This document shows positions 8,904 through 17,821 of a stretch of 64,000 bases of DNA, one piece after another. The stretch lies in the NCBI RefSeq assembly GCF_902498995.1, contig NZ_CABVLY010000008.1, positions 124,001-188,000 on the forward strand, read 5' to 3'. The notes under the pieces were generated by a model. That model was not told the DNA's origin. It ran no database searches and saw only the letters and a program-made list of their open reading frames with translations. The stretch comes from Burkholderia anthina (GTDB lineage Bacteria > Pseudomonadota > Gammaproteobacteria > Burkholderiales > Burkholderiaceae). Numbering within the stretch: position 1 is the first letter of the stretch; each line of letters begins with the position of its first letter. The position numbers and the translations under genes were made by a program.

Positions 8904-10010
8904 TTGCGACTCAAACATTTCGCATGGCTGATTGCGGCTGCCACGCCTGCAGCCGCATTCGCACAGACGAGCGTGACGCTGTACGGCCGGATCGACGGCG
9001 GCGTCGAATACCTGAACCACATCGCTCAGCCGAACGGCGGTAGCGCGACACGCTGGAGTGCCGAAAGCGGCGACTGGGGCACCAGCATGTTCGGCCTGAA
9101 GGGTGTCGAGGATCTCGGCGGCGGCATGTCGACCGTCTTCAACCTCGAAACCGCCTTCCAGGTGATGAACGGCCAGACGGGCGGCGGGCGCATGTGGTCG
9201 CGCCGCGCGTATGTCGGGTTGAAGAGTGACACGTGGGGCCAGCTGCAGGCCGGCCGCAACCTCTTCATCGACAGCGACGGCGTGTGGGAATTCGATCCGT
9301 TCGTCCAGCAGGCGTTTTCGTCCGCATCGCTCGTGCGCGGCCGCAACTGGCAGCAGAGCAGCAACAACATCGAATATCACAGCCCGGTGATCGGCGGCTT
9401 CGACGTGCAGGCGCAATACGCGTTCGGCAATCAGTCGCGCGGTTTCAACTACGGCGCGGCCGACGACTTCGGCCGCTCGGACGGGATCATGCTGTCGTAT
9501 CACTCGGCGCTGCTCGACGTGCGGGGCATCTACGACGAACTGCGCGACAACAACGGCAAGTTCAGCAACATCTTCACCGCGTCGCGCGAGTATTTCGTCG
9601 GCGCGAACGTGAAGGTCGCGAAGTTCAAGATCCAGGGCGCGTATACGCACTACCAGGCGCCGGACAGCCCGGCGGGCGTCGCCGATCGTGCCGATCACTA
9701 CTGGCTCGGTGCGACCTATGCGGCCAATCCGCAGTGGGCCGTGACGGGGGGCGGGTACTACGTGAAGGTGGGCGACGGCGGCGGCGATGCGTCGCACGAT
9801 CCGTCGGGCCACGCGATCATGTACGTGCTCGGTACTACCTACAACCTGTCGAAGCGCACGTTCCTGTATGGCACGGTGGCGTATGTGCGTAATGGCGGGA
9901 ATTCGAACTTCTCGCTGCTCGCGACGCCGCGCGACGCGACGTCGGGCACGAGCCCGATGACCGGCGAGTCGCAGACGGGCGCGTATGTGGGGATGATGCA
10001 TACGTTCTGA
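8904..10010 (+). CDS. Gram-negative trimeric porin (OmpC-like)
   Basis: A 368-residue outer-membrane general-diffusion porin of the Burkholderiales type. It starts at TTG 8904 behind a GAGGGGG ribosome site. The signal peptide MRLKHFAWLIAAATPAAAFAQ is cut before TSVTLYGRIDGGVEYL, the first beta strand. Internal porin landmarks include GLKGVEDLGGGMSTVFNLE, RRAYVGLKSDTWG and the terminal aromatic GMMHTF. Its position behind the glucose dehydrogenase and DoxX genes suggests uptake of periplasmically oxidised sugars, but selectivity cannot be read from sequence. Confidence 0.93.
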   Translation: MRLKHFAWLIAAATPAAAFAQTSVTLYGRIDGGVEYLNHIAQPNGGSATRWSAESGDWGTSMFGLKGVEDLGGGMSTVFNLETAFQVMNGQTGGGRMWSRRAYVGLKSDTWGQLQAGRNLFIDSDGVWEFDPFVQQAFSSASLVRGRNWQQSSNNIEYHSPVIGGFDVQAQYAFGNQSRGFNYGAADDFGRSDGIMLSYHSALLDVRGIYDELRDNNGKFSNIFTASREYFVGANVKVAKFKIQGAYTHYQAPDSPAGVADRADHYWLGATYAANPQWAVTGGGYYVKVGDGGGDASHDPSGHAIMYVLGTTYNLSKRTFLYGTVAYVRNGGNSNFSLLATPRDATSGTSPMTGESQTGAYVGMMHTF

Positions 10011-10028
10011 GCGGGGTGTAGCACGGGC

Positions 10029-10058
10029 AAGGCACGGGTGAGGGTGGGTCCGTGCCTT
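10029..10058. terminator. bidirectional terminator-like hairpin between porin and isochorismatase genes
   Basis: Perfect 9-bp inverted repeat AAGGCACGG / CCGTGCCTT (10029-10037, 10050-10058) between the convergent stop codons at 10010 and 10086. The A/T ends give short T-runs on both strands; the termination strength is uncertain. Confidence 0.55.
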
Positions 10059-10085
10059 GTTGCGTTTACAGGTTGCACAGCCGGC

Positions 10086-10628
10086 TCAGAACCCGCACGC
10101 CTCGGTCGTCGTCAGTGTCGCAAACGGCCCGCCAAGCGTCGCATTGTGATGCGCGACGATCCGCTCGGCCGGCAACTCCAGCGTGTCCATGCAGGTATGC
10201 GCATCTGCAACGAGCACCGCACGCAAGCCGAGATCGCCGGCCGCGCGGCAGGTCGTATCGATGCAGTACTGCGTCTTCATCCCCGCAATCACGATTTCGC
10301 CGATCCCGGCTGCGTGCAGCCACCCCGCGAGTCGCGTGCCGGCGAAGCAACTGGGCCGCGTCTTGTCGAACACGGTATCGCGTTGTGCATCGATCGCGAG
10401 CGCCGGCAGCAGCGCGGCGAGCGGCGCGTCGGGCGCGATCGGCGAGCCGGCCGGGCCGGTGTGACGCACCGCGTACACGGGCGCGCCCGCTTCATGTGCG
10501 CGATGAATCAGCCGGTTGATGTTGGCCAGCACGCGTTCGCCGTCATGCGGACGATCGGGGCCGTGAAACAACCCGACCTGCATGTCGACGACGAGCAGCG
10601 CACGTTTGGGCGAACGGACTTCGGACAT
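10086..10628 (-). CDS. isochorismatase-like cysteine hydrolase
   Basis: A 180-residue single-domain hydrolase of the isochorismatase/nicotinamidase superfamily. The catalytic triad is visible as Asp15 (LLVVDMQ), Lys89 (VFDKTRPSCF) and Cys122 (GMKTQYCIDTT). It probably hydrolyses an amide or similar C-N bond; the superfamily is too broad to name a substrate. The ATG at 10626-10628 is preceded by AGGAGAAACGCA. It stands alone, convergent with the porin gene. An inverted repeat at 10794-10814, about 170 bp upstream, may be its operator. Confidence 0.85.
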   Translation of the reverse strand: MSEVRSPKRALLVVDMQVGLFHGPDRPHDGERVLANINRLIHRAHEAGAPVYAVRHTGPAGSPIAPDAPLAALLPALAIDAQRDTVFDKTRPSCFAGTRLAGWLHAAGIGEIVIAGMKTQYCIDTTCRAAGDLGLRAVLVADAHTCMDTLELPAERIVAHHNATLGGPFATLTTTEACGF

Positions 10629-10793
10629 TGCGTTTCTCCTGAATGACCGGTGCGGACGGAGAAACGAAGAGACCCCGTCCGGAACCGGCGGGGCCTGCGC
10701 GAATCGGTGACGCTACGACCTTGCGCGCACTCGCCGCACGGGCCCGCCGGAGGCGGTCGTGCGCGTGGTCGTCGAAAGCGTGGTCGTGGCGTT

Positions 10794-10814
10794 GTGCATG
10801 AAGCGATCATGCAC
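10794..10814. promoter_or_regulatory. operator-like inverted repeat upstream of the isochorismatase gene
   Basis: GTGCATGA and TCATGCAC (perfect 8-bp arms, 10794-10801 and 10807-10814) flank a 5-bp spacer. A copy of the flanking half-site CATGCACAA recurs about 40 bp further on (near 10854). The spacing suits a dimeric repressor site. No regulator gene lies directly beside it. Confidence 0.4.
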
Positions 10815-10876
10815 GATGAGCGAGGGCCGCGTCAATGGCACGCGCCATGCACCATGCACAACGCACCGCCCACCAG

Positions 10877-12196
10877 TCAGTCGAGCGCTTTCCCTGCCTT
10901 CTCGTCCATGCAGCGAATCGCGAGCAGCGTGAACACACCGCAACCGATCGCATACCACGCGGGCGCATTCGGATTGCCGGTCGCGGCGATCAGCCACGTG
11001 ACGAAGAACTGCGCGAAGCCGCCGAAGATCGCGACGCCCACGCTGTAGACGAGCGCGCCGCCGGTCGCCCGCACCGCACGCGGGAACAGCTCGCCGAGCA
11101 TGGCGCCCGTCGCGCCGATGTTGATCGCGTGCACGACCGACAGCGCGGCGATGATCGACAGCAGCGAGGTGGCGCCCGGCCAGCGGTTCAACGCGATGAA
11201 CGCGGGATAGATCGCGAGCATCAGCGCGATGCGCGTCCACCAGACGATCCGGTTGCGCCCGTAGACGTCCGACAGGTGGCCGCCGATCGGCGTCACGAGC
11301 ATCAGGATCGCGCCGGCGATGCAGCCAGCCGTCATCGACAGCCAGGTCGGCAGGTGCAGCACCTGCACGCCGTAGATCGCCATGTAGAACACGATGATGT
11401 AGTGGATCGACGTGCCGCCGATCGTCACGCCGAGCCCCGCGAACACGGCCTTGCCGTGATGGCGCAGCACGTCGGCGAGCGGCAGCGACGCGACCGGTTC
11501 TTCATGCGCGGCGGCAGGCGTGGCGGCCGGCACTTCCTCGACGGTGCGGCGCAGCCAGTAGCCGATCGGCACGAACAGCGTGCCGATCACGAACGGGATG
11601 CGCCAGCCCCAGCTTTCGAGCTGCGCGGCGTTGAGCGTCGACGTCAGCGCGACGCCGGTCAGCGCGCCCGCGAGCGCGGCGAGCCCCTGGCTCGAGAACT
11701 GGAACGACGCGTAGAAGCCGCGGCGGTGCTGCGGCGCCTGTTCGAGCAGCAGCGTCGTCGACGCGCCGACTTCGCCGCCCGATGCGAACCCCTGCAACAG
11801 GCGCGCGAGCACGAGCAGCAGCGGTGCGGCGATGCCGACCTGCGCGAAGGTCGGCGCGACCGCGATCGTCAGGGTGCCGAGCGCCATCAGCAGCAGCGTC
11901 AGGATCATCGCCTTCTTGCGGCCGGCGCGATCGGCGTACATGCCGATCACGAGACCGCCGAGCGGACGCGTGACGAAGCCGACACCGAAGCTCGCGACGG
12001 CGAGCATCAACTGCCCGAACGACGAATGCACGGGAAAGAACAGCTTGCCGATCAGGATCGCAAAGAAGCTGTAGACCGTGAAGTCGTAGAACTCGAGCGC
12101 GTTGCCGACGGCGGCGGCCGCGATCAGGCGGCGTTTCTTCGCGGCGGTGCGGGCATCGGCCGGCGAGCCGGCGAACGAAAGAGCGGACGTTTCCAT
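10877..12196 (-). CDS. MFS transporter, metabolite:H+ symporter (MHS) type
   Basis: A 439-residue, 12-helix inner-membrane symporter. The N-terminal AAAVGNALEFYDFTVYSFFA, the FGVGFVTRPLGGLVIGMYADRAGRKKAM loop motif and RLLQGFASGGEVGAS are hallmarks of the MHS subfamily (citrate, proline/betaine, shikimate, alpha-ketoglutarate carriers). The ATG at 12196 follows a GGGGGAA ribosome site; the open frame upstream overlaps the M20 gene and is rejected. It lies 55 bp downstream of the M20 amidohydrolase gene on the same strand, so the two probably form an operon in which this protein imports the conjugate that the hydrolase cleaves. Confidence 0.88.
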   Translation of the reverse strand: METSALSFAGSPADARTAAKKRRLIAAAAVGNALEFYDFTVYSFFAILIGKLFFPVHSSFGQLMLAVASFGVGFVTRPLGGLVIGMYADRAGRKKAMILTLLLMALGTLTIAVAPTFAQVGIAAPLLLVLARLLQGFASGGEVGASTTLLLEQAPQHRRGFYASFQFSSQGLAALAGALTGVALTSTLNAAQLESWGWRIPFVIGTLFVPIGYWLRRTVEEVPAATPAAAHEEPVASLPLADVLRHHGKAVFAGLGVTIGGTSIHYIIVFYMAIYGVQVLHLPTWLSMTAGCIAGAILMLVTPIGGHLSDVYGRNRIVWWTRIALMLAIYPAFIALNRWPGATSLLSIIAALSVVHAINIGATGAMLGELFPRAVRATGGALVYSVGVAIFGGFAQFFVTWLIAATGNPNAPAWYAIGCGVFTLLAIRCMDEKAGKALD

Positions 12197-12251
12197 GGGG
12201 TTCCCCCGGTAAGCGCGGAACTGTGTGATGAAGAGCCGTGAGGAACGGCCG

Positions 12252-13436
12252 TCAGGCCGCGAGCCACGCTTCGGCGACGCGCACCCAGTAGCTCGCGCCG
12301 ATCGCGAGGATGTCATCGTTGAAGTCGTAGCCGGGGTTGTGCACCATGCAGCCGCCCTTGCTGCCGATCCCGTTGCCGATGAACGCATAGCAGCCGGGGC
12401 GCGCTTCGAGCATGAACGCGAAGTCTTCGCTGCCCATCAGCGGCGCGGCTTCGGTTTCGACGCGCTCGGCACCGAGCATCTGGCGCGCGATGTCGGCCGC
12501 GAAGGCGGTCGGCTCCGGATGGTTGACGAGTACCGGGTAACCGTAGTCGTAATCGACTTCCGCGGTGACGCCGAAGCTCTCCGCTTGGCCTTTGACGAGT
12601 GCTTCGATGCGCCGCGCGAGCAGCGCGCGCACGTCGGCGTTCAACGCGCGCACCGACAGCTTCATCACGACGGTTTCGGGAATGATGTTGAAGGTCTCGC
12701 CGGCCTGTACGCTGCCGACCGTGATCACGGCCGCGTGCTGCGCGTCGACCTCGCGCGCGACGATCGTTTGCAGCGCGACCATGATGCTGCCCGCGGCCGA
12801 CATCGGATCGCGCGCGAAGTGCGGCATCGCGCCGTGACCGCCGACGCCGCGCAGCGTGATCGTCACGCGGTCGGCCGACGCCATCGCGGCGCCGGTGCGG
12901 AACGCCATGTCGCCGGCCGCGCGGCCCGGCATGTTGTGGATCGCGAAGATCGCATCGCACGGGAAACGATCGAACAGGCCGTCGTCCATCATCGACTTCG
13001 CGCCGCCGAAGTTTTCCTCGGCCGGCTGGAAGATCAGGTTTAGCGTGCCGGAGAACTGGCGCGTGGCCGCGAGGTGGCGCGCCGCGCACAGCAACATTGC
13101 CGTATGGCCGTCGTGGCCGCATGCATGCATCTTGTTCGCGTGACGGCTCGCGTACGGCAGGCCGGTAGCTTCCGCGAGCGGCAGCGCATCCATGTCGGCG
13201 CGCAGGCCGACGGTGCGCGTGCCTTGTCCTTCGCGCAGCACGCCGACGACGCCCGTCTTGCCGATGCCGCGATGCACTTCATAGCCCCAGCCCGTGAGCA
13301 GTTCGGCGACGAGGTCGCTGGTCAGCGTTTCCTCGAATGCGAGTTCCGGATGAGCATGGATGCGGCGGCGCACCTCGATCAGATCGGGGGCGATCGCGGC
13401 GATGCCGGGGATGACGGGGTTCACGGCTTGCAGCAT
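12252..13436 (-). CDS. M20 family metallo-amidohydrolase (hippurate hydrolase-like)
   Basis: A 394-residue cytoplasmic di-zinc amidohydrolase that removes an acyl or amino-acid group from an N-acyl conjugate. Metal and catalytic landmarks are GLRADMDALPL, ACGHDGHTAM, PAEENFGGAK, the dimerisation-domain GGHGAMPH and the C-terminal MGSEDFAFM. ATG 13436 is chosen because it follows CAGGAGACACC; an upstream frame to 13601 has no ribosome site. First gene of a two-gene operon with the MHS transporter and divergent from a LysR gene, which is the usual layout for a LysR-controlled catabolic pair. Hippurate, N-acetyl amino acids and auxin conjugates are all possible substrates. Confidence 0.88.
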   Translation of the reverse strand: MLQAVNPVIPGIAAIAPDLIEVRRRIHAHPELAFEETLTSDLVAELLTGWGYEVHRGIGKTGVVGVLREGQGTRTVGLRADMDALPLAEATGLPYASRHANKMHACGHDGHTAMLLCAARHLAATRQFSGTLNLIFQPAEENFGGAKSMMDDGLFDRFPCDAIFAIHNMPGRAAGDMAFRTGAAMASADRVTITLRGVGGHGAMPHFARDPMSAAGSIMVALQTIVAREVDAQHAAVITVGSVQAGETFNIIPETVVMKLSVRALNADVRALLARRIEALVKGQAESFGVTAEVDYDYGYPVLVNHPEPTAFAADIARQMLGAERVETEAAPLMGSEDFAFMLEARPGCYAFIGNGIGSKGGCMVHNPGYDFNDDILAIGASYWVRVAEAWLAA

Positions 13437-13618
13437 GGTGTCTCCTGTGGGGGACGGTGGGCGTTTGACGCGCATATGACGTGCAAGCATATAAATTTCT
13501 TTTGCGTACCAGAAGCTGCTAAATTGCTTTGGTGCACACCACTGGTTGCCGCTCGGGAATACCCTGAGCCGGCATGCGGCGCGGCACAACAGGGTTTCCA
13601 CGAATCACGCATGCCGCC

Positions 13619-14521
13619 ATGAAATACCATCAGCTGAAAGCGTTCGTCACCGTCGCGGAAGAAGGGAGTATCCGTGCGGCCGCGCGGCGCCTGAACGTGT
13701 CGCCGGCAGCGTTGACGAAGGCGGTGAAGGAGCTGGAGATCGCGCTCGGCGTATCGCTCGTCGTGCGCACCGCGCGCGGCGTGCAGCTCACCGCGTTCGG
13801 CCAGCAGTTGCAGGTGCGCGCGCGGCTGATCGTCGCCGAAATGCAGCGCGCGCGCGACGACATCGAGCAGGCCCAGGGCGCGATGACGGGCTCGGTCGCG
13901 GCGGCGATCACGCCGGCCGCCGCCGTGACGATTCTGCCCGACGCATTCCGCGCGTTCCGGCGGCGCTTTCCGGTTGCGCGCGTCAACCTCGTCGAAGGGT
14001 TTCCGGGCGTCGCGCTGCCGCGGCTGCACGACGGCTCGCTCGATTTCGCGGTGGCCGTCGTCGTGCCCGAACTGCTCGCGGCCGAGTTCGATCACGCGGA
14101 ACTCTATGCGAGCCGATCGCTGATCGTCGCGCGCAAGGGGCATCCGCTGGCGTCGGCCACGTCGCTCGCCGATCTCGTCGAAGCCGACTGGCTGATGAAT
14201 CCGTCGCCGGAAAGCTCGACCCAGGTGTTGTTCAATTCATTCGTCGCATACGGGCTGCCGGTGCCGCAGCGGGTCGTCGAATGCCCGAGCTTCGGGCTTG
14301 CACACAGCCTGATGACGGGTTGCGACCTGATCGCGTCGATGCCCGAGCAACTGCTGCAAGGGGAGTGGGCGCGCGACCAGCTCGTGGTGTTGCCGATCCG
14401 CGAGCGGCTGCCGGGCGTGTCCGTGCAGGTCGTTACGCGCCGCGACAGCCCGCTCACGCCCGCCGCGGCGATGCTGCTCGACTGCCTGCGCGATTCCGCG
14501 CGGCGCAAGGGATTGCGGTGA
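13619..14521 (+). CDS. LysR family transcriptional regulator
   Basis: A 300-residue DNA-binding regulator. The N-terminal winged helix-turn-helix (MKYHQLKAFVTVAEEGSIRAAARRLNVS, residues 1-28) is followed by the linker helix and a two-lobed effector domain. The ATG at 13619 opens exactly at the family's usual MKYHQL start; a 15-residue extension is possible but not supported. It is divergent from the M20/MHS operon with 182 bp between starts, so that operon is its likely target, with the amide conjugate or its product as inducer (inference). Confidence 0.9.
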   Translation: MKYHQLKAFVTVAEEGSIRAAARRLNVSPAALTKAVKELEIALGVSLVVRTARGVQLTAFGQQLQVRARLIVAEMQRARDDIEQAQGAMTGSVAAAITPAAAVTILPDAFRAFRRRFPVARVNLVEGFPGVALPRLHDGSLDFAVAVVVPELLAAEFDHAELYASRSLIVARKGHPLASATSLADLVEADWLMNPSPESSTQVLFNSFVAYGLPVPQRVVECPSFGLAHSLMTGCDLIASMPEQLLQGEWARDQLVVLPIRERLPGVSVQVVTRRDSPLTPAAAMLLDCLRDSARRKGLR

Positions 14522-14715
14522 GCGGAGCGCATGCGGATTCGGGCAATCACACAACGTAGTGATCCTGATTATCGGTCGTGCGCCTTCGTCGCTTCCCGTG
14601 CGCGATTGCAGGCTTGCGGCATGTGCGCCGCGAGCCGGTATCATATCGGCCGGCCCGCCGACCCGGCCGGCTTCCAACCACACGCCATCCGGCATCCAGC
14701 AATCAGAGGCATCAC

Positions 14716-15036
14716 ATGACCAGTGCAACCCAATTCGACAACGTATCGGTCGTCAAGCGCGCGAACGTCTATTTCGACGGCAAGTGCGTGTCGCATACCG
14801 TGCTCTTCCCGGACGGCACGCGCAAGACGCTCGGCGTGATCCTGCCGTGCGCGCTCAACTTCGGCACGGACGCGGCTGAATTGATGGAAGTGCAGGCCGG
14901 CAAGTGCCGCGTGAAGCTCGACGGCAGCAGCGAATGGCAAACCTACGGCGCCGGCGAATCGTTCTCGGTGCCGGGCAAGAGCCGCTTCGACATCGAAGTG
15001 CTCGAGACGCTCGACTACGTCTGCAGCTACCTGTAA
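14716..15036 (+). CDS. ppnP: pyrimidine/purine nucleoside phosphorylase PpnP
   Basis: A 106-residue cupin-fold enzyme (formerly DUF1255/YaiE) that phosphorolyses a broad range of nucleosides to the base and ribose 1-phosphate. Recognisable segments are [26 protein letters not shown], the cupin strand [12 protein letters not shown] and [19 protein letters not shown] ending CSYL. Full length for the family (about 94-106). It stands alone; start ATG 14716 lies behind a weak AGAGGCATC site. Confidence 0.93.
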   Translation: MTSATQFDNVSVVKRANVYFDGKCVSHTVLFPDGTRKTLGVILPCALNFGTDAAELMEVQAGKCRVKLDGSSEWQTYGAGESFSVPGKSRFDIEVLETLDYVCSYL

Positions 15037-15108
15037 GCACCTTCACGCAGGGATTCCCACGCGCGGCACGCGCGCGCATCGGCCGCGCGCCGATGCGCGG
15101 AAAACAAA

Positions 15109-15130
15109 AAGCCCCGCCGAAGCGGGGCTT
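15109..15130 (-). terminator. intrinsic terminator for the small secreted-protein gene
   Basis: Perfect 9-bp stem AAGCCCCGC / GCGGGGCTT (15109-15117, 15122-15130) with loop CGAA (TTCG on the transcribed strand). Read on the minus strand it runs into a T-rich tract (plus-strand AAAACAAAAA at 15101-15110). It lies 39 bp past the stop of the minus-strand gene at 15169 and probably also limits read-through from ppnP. Confidence 0.85.
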
Positions 15131-15168
15131 GTCGCATGCGGGCGGCGCGATGCCGCCCGGCACGGCGC

Positions 15169-15501
15169 TTACAGGCAGGCGCTGATGTCGCCCGCGGAAG
15201 CGGCGTCGCCGCGAACGCCGACCCACGTCTTCGCGTCCGGCTTCCACGACGGGCGGACCATCGCGGCGGCGCCGTTCGGCGGCTGCTGGCCCGGTGCGTA
15301 GACGTCGGTCGCGAGGCCGTTGGCGAGCACGTTCTGCGAGATCACCTGTTGCTGCGACTTGTCGGCCCAGGTCTTCGCGATACATGCGGAGACGTCCTGG
15401 GCGGGCTTCTGGCTTTGTCCCACATTCTGCACGGCCGGATCGGCCGCATGAGCAGAAATTGCCACGGTCAATGCGATGAGCGGTAAGTATTTCACGTTCA
15501 C
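15169..15501 (-). CDS. small secreted hypothetical protein
   Basis: A 110-residue protein with a clear Sec signal (MNVKYLPLIALTVAISAHAA, cleavage after AHA or HAA). The mature part has two cysteines, one near SACIAKTW and one two residues from the end (ISACL), which could form a disulfide; otherwise it is polar with no known motif. GTG 15501 is chosen because it follows GGGAGATAAAAC. It is monocistronic with a strong terminator. Similar small secreted proteins are common in Burkholderia, but no function is recognised. Confidence 0.72.
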   Translation of the reverse strand: MNVKYLPLIALTVAISAHAADPAVQNVGQSQKPAQDVSACIAKTWADKSQQQVISQNVLANGLATDVYAPGQQPPNGAAAMVRPSWKPDAKTWVGVRGDAASAGDISACL

Positions 15502-16004
15502 GTTTTATCTCCCTCGAGTCGTGATTGATTGAGTGGGATGCGCAGCAAAACTGCGTGCCTGTGAGATTGCATCGAGCGAGCGCGGTTCCGGTGAATCGGA
15601 AACAAGTTGTTAATGCGCTTGCCGGACGACAACCCGAGTGCTGTGCGTTTTGTGGCGGTGCGACATGCCGTCGTGCGCGGCCCGAACGAGCGGGGAAACG
15701 CGGGAACGACGTCATGCGCCGTGTGGTCTGCTCGTTGTCCGGCGATGTGGCGAATGGACGATCGCGGCGTGCTGCATGTCTTCGCATGTTGCGCCGCGAC
15801 GCTTCTTTATTGGCTGACGAAGTGGAATGGCTGAAGGGTGGCCCCGTCGCATGCATTCCATGATGACAAACTTTCGCCTGTTGAATTGTCAACGAAGTTT
15901 AAACACGGGCGCGCGGAATGCAAAAACGGCGCGCGGTGCGCGCCGTTTCGCGAGGCGGAGTGAAGCGGGGGAAGCGCGGCGCTGCGCCGCGCACGCTGCC
16001 GGCG
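15502..16004. other. 503-bp intergenic region with no supported gene
   Basis: Short open frames here have no ribosome site, no domain and atypical composition, so none is called. The left end should carry the promoter of the small secreted-protein gene, and the right end carries the terminator of the ClC gene at 15924-15948. Confidence 0.6.
15924..15948 (-). terminator. intrinsic terminator of the ClC gene
   Basis: Perfect 11-bp inverted repeat AAACGGCGCGC / GCGCGCCGTTT around a 3-bp loop. On the minus strand it ends in TTTTT, 56 bp after the ClC stop. Confidence 0.85.
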
Positions 16005-17792
16005 TCAGACGGGCTTGCGGGTGCCGCTGTCGCGCAGGTTGGCCGGCACGACCGGACGGAAGCGTTCGCGCTTCTGCTCGTCGTCGAAGTGCTGGAGCGC
16101 GGGCTTGATGAGGTCGCTGCGCGACACGATGCCGGTGATGCGCAGCGATTGCGGATCGTCGACGACCGGCAGGCGTTCGAGGCCGAGCATCGCGAGGCGC
16201 GACGCGACGACGCGGCACGTTTCGTGTGCGAGCGCGACGGCAGGTGCGCGATCGGCGAACGCGCTCGCGAGCGTCGCGCCGGCACCGGCTTGCGCGCGCT
16301 GCGCATCGAGCGTCGCACGATCGACGAGGCCGAGCAGGCGGCCGTTCTGCACGACCGGGTAGGCACGGTGCGTCTGCTTCGCGCCGAAGTACTGCGACTC
16401 GACCGCGTCGAGCGTCGTTGCGCCGTCGATCGCGACGAGCGCATCGGCGGATGTCATCACTTCACCCACGTCATGGCGCTCGAGCGGATCGACGCCGTAT
16501 TCGCGGTAGATGTGATAGCCGCGACGCGCGATCTTTTCGGTCATGATCGAACGCTTCATCACGACGGTCGCGAAGCCGTGCGCGACGAGCGTCGCCGCGA
16601 GCAGCGGCAGCAGCGCGTTCGCGTCGTGCGTGAGGCCGAACGCGAACACGATCGCGGTCAGCGGCGCGCCGAGCGTTGCACCGAGCGTCGCGGCCATGCA
16701 GACGAGCGGCCACAGCGCCGGATCGCCGCCGGGCAGCACCGGCGACAGCACGGTGCCGAGGCCCGCGCCGAGCATCAGCAGCGGGGCCAGCACACCGCCC
16801 GACGTACCCGAGCCGAGCGCGACCACCCACATCACGGCCTTCACGATCAGCAGTGCGAGCGCGATCTTCAGCGCGATGTGCTGGTGCAGCAGGTCGCCGA
16901 TCACGTCATAGCCGACGCCGAGCGCGCGCGGCTCGAGCCAGCCGCCGATGCCGATCACGATCGCACCGAGCGCCGGCCACCACATCCAGTGCACCGGCAG
17001 TTTCGCGAAGCCGTCTTCGATGCGGTACAGCGCAGCCGACAGGCCGCATGCGAGCATGCCCGACAGCAGGCCGGCGACGATGCACGACAGCAGCGCGACG
17101 GGCGTCGGCGCGGATGTCGTCAGCGGAAACAGCGGACCGACGCCGAAGAACACGGCGCGCGCAAAACCGGCCACCGCGCACGCGAGCGCGACCGGCAGGA
17201 AACTGCGCGGACGCCATTCGAACAGCAGCAGCTCGACCGCGAGCAGCACGGCGGCGACCGGCGTGCCGAACACGGCCGTCATGCCGGCGGCCGCGCCCGC
17301 GACGAGCAGCGTCTTGCGCTCGGCGGCGGTCACGTGCACGCATTGCGCGATCAGCGAGCCCAGCGCGCCGCCCGTCATGATGATCGGGCCTTCGGCACCG
17401 AACGGGCCGCCGCTGCCGATCACGATGCCGGACGACAGCGGCTTGAGCACGGCGACCTTCGGCGACATGCGGCTCTTGCCGAACAGGATCGCCTCGATCG
17501 CTTCCGGAATGCCGTGGCCGCGGATCTTCTCCGAACCGAAGCGCGCCATCAGGCCGACGATCAGCCCGCCGATCACCGGCACGACGATCACCCATGCGCC
17601 GAGCGTATTATTGGCAGGCGAGTGGTCGGCGAACGAGAACTGCTGGAAGAAGAACAGGTTCGTGAACAGGTGAATCAGGCTCAACAGCACGAACGCCGCC
17701 AGCGTGCTGAGCAAGCCGATCACGGCAGCTAGCAACGCGATCCTGGGCAGGCGTTCGTTGGTCGAGAAATCGCGTTTATGTGGTGCGTTCAT
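16005..17792 (-). CDS. ClC-type chloride channel/antiporter with C-terminal CBS pair
   Basis: A 595-residue membrane protein: ClC core (~residues 20-430) followed by two CBS modules (GEVMTSADALVAIDG..., and LASAFADRAPAVALAHETCRV...) that usually bind adenine nucleotides. Selectivity-filter segments are visible: RGHGIPEAIEAI, GSGGPFGAEGPIIM (the gating Glu is kept but the usual Arg/Lys is Ala) and GSGTSGGVLAPLLMLGAG. The first filter reads GHGIP where the E. coli protein has GSGIP, so the anion-coordinating Ser is not obvious. The ATG at 17792 is the first in the conserved frame. It lies downstream of a marR gene (30 bp) and near an HPP-CBS gene; all three share direction, suggesting a stress/ion-homeostasis group. 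Confidence 0.88.
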   Translation of the reverse strand: MNAPHKRDFSTNERLPRIALLAAVIGLLSTLAAFVLLSLIHLFTNLFFFQQFSFADHSPANNTLGAWVIVVPVIGGLIVGLMARFGSEKIRGHGIPEAIEAILFGKSRMSPKVAVLKPLSSGIVIGSGGPFGAEGPIIMTGGALGSLIAQCVHVTAAERKTLLVAGAAAGMTAVFGTPVAAVLLAVELLLFEWRPRSFLPVALACAVAGFARAVFFGVGPLFPLTTSAPTPVALLSCIVAGLLSGMLACGLSAALYRIEDGFAKLPVHWMWWPALGAIVIGIGGWLEPRALGVGYDVIGDLLHQHIALKIALALLIVKAVMWVVALGSGTSGGVLAPLLMLGAGLGTVLSPVLPGGDPALWPLVCMAATLGATLGAPLTAIVFAFGLTHDANALLPLLAATLVAHGFATVVMKRSIMTEKIARRGYHIYREYGVDPLERHDVGEVMTSADALVAIDGATTLDAVESQYFGAKQTHRAYPVVQNGRLLGLVDRATLDAQRAQAGAGATLASAFADRAPAVALAHETCRVVASRLAMLGLERLPVVDDPQSLRITGIVSRSDLIKPALQHFDDEQKRERFRPVVPANLRDSGTRKPV

Positions 17793-17821
17793 CGGAGTTG
17801 AAAAGGTCGGTAAAGCTTGGG

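Noticed and set aside
15607-15834. Possible small gene between the secreted protein and ClC genes
   Set aside because: No ribosome site, no motif, and overlapping equally long frames; composition does not favour any frame.
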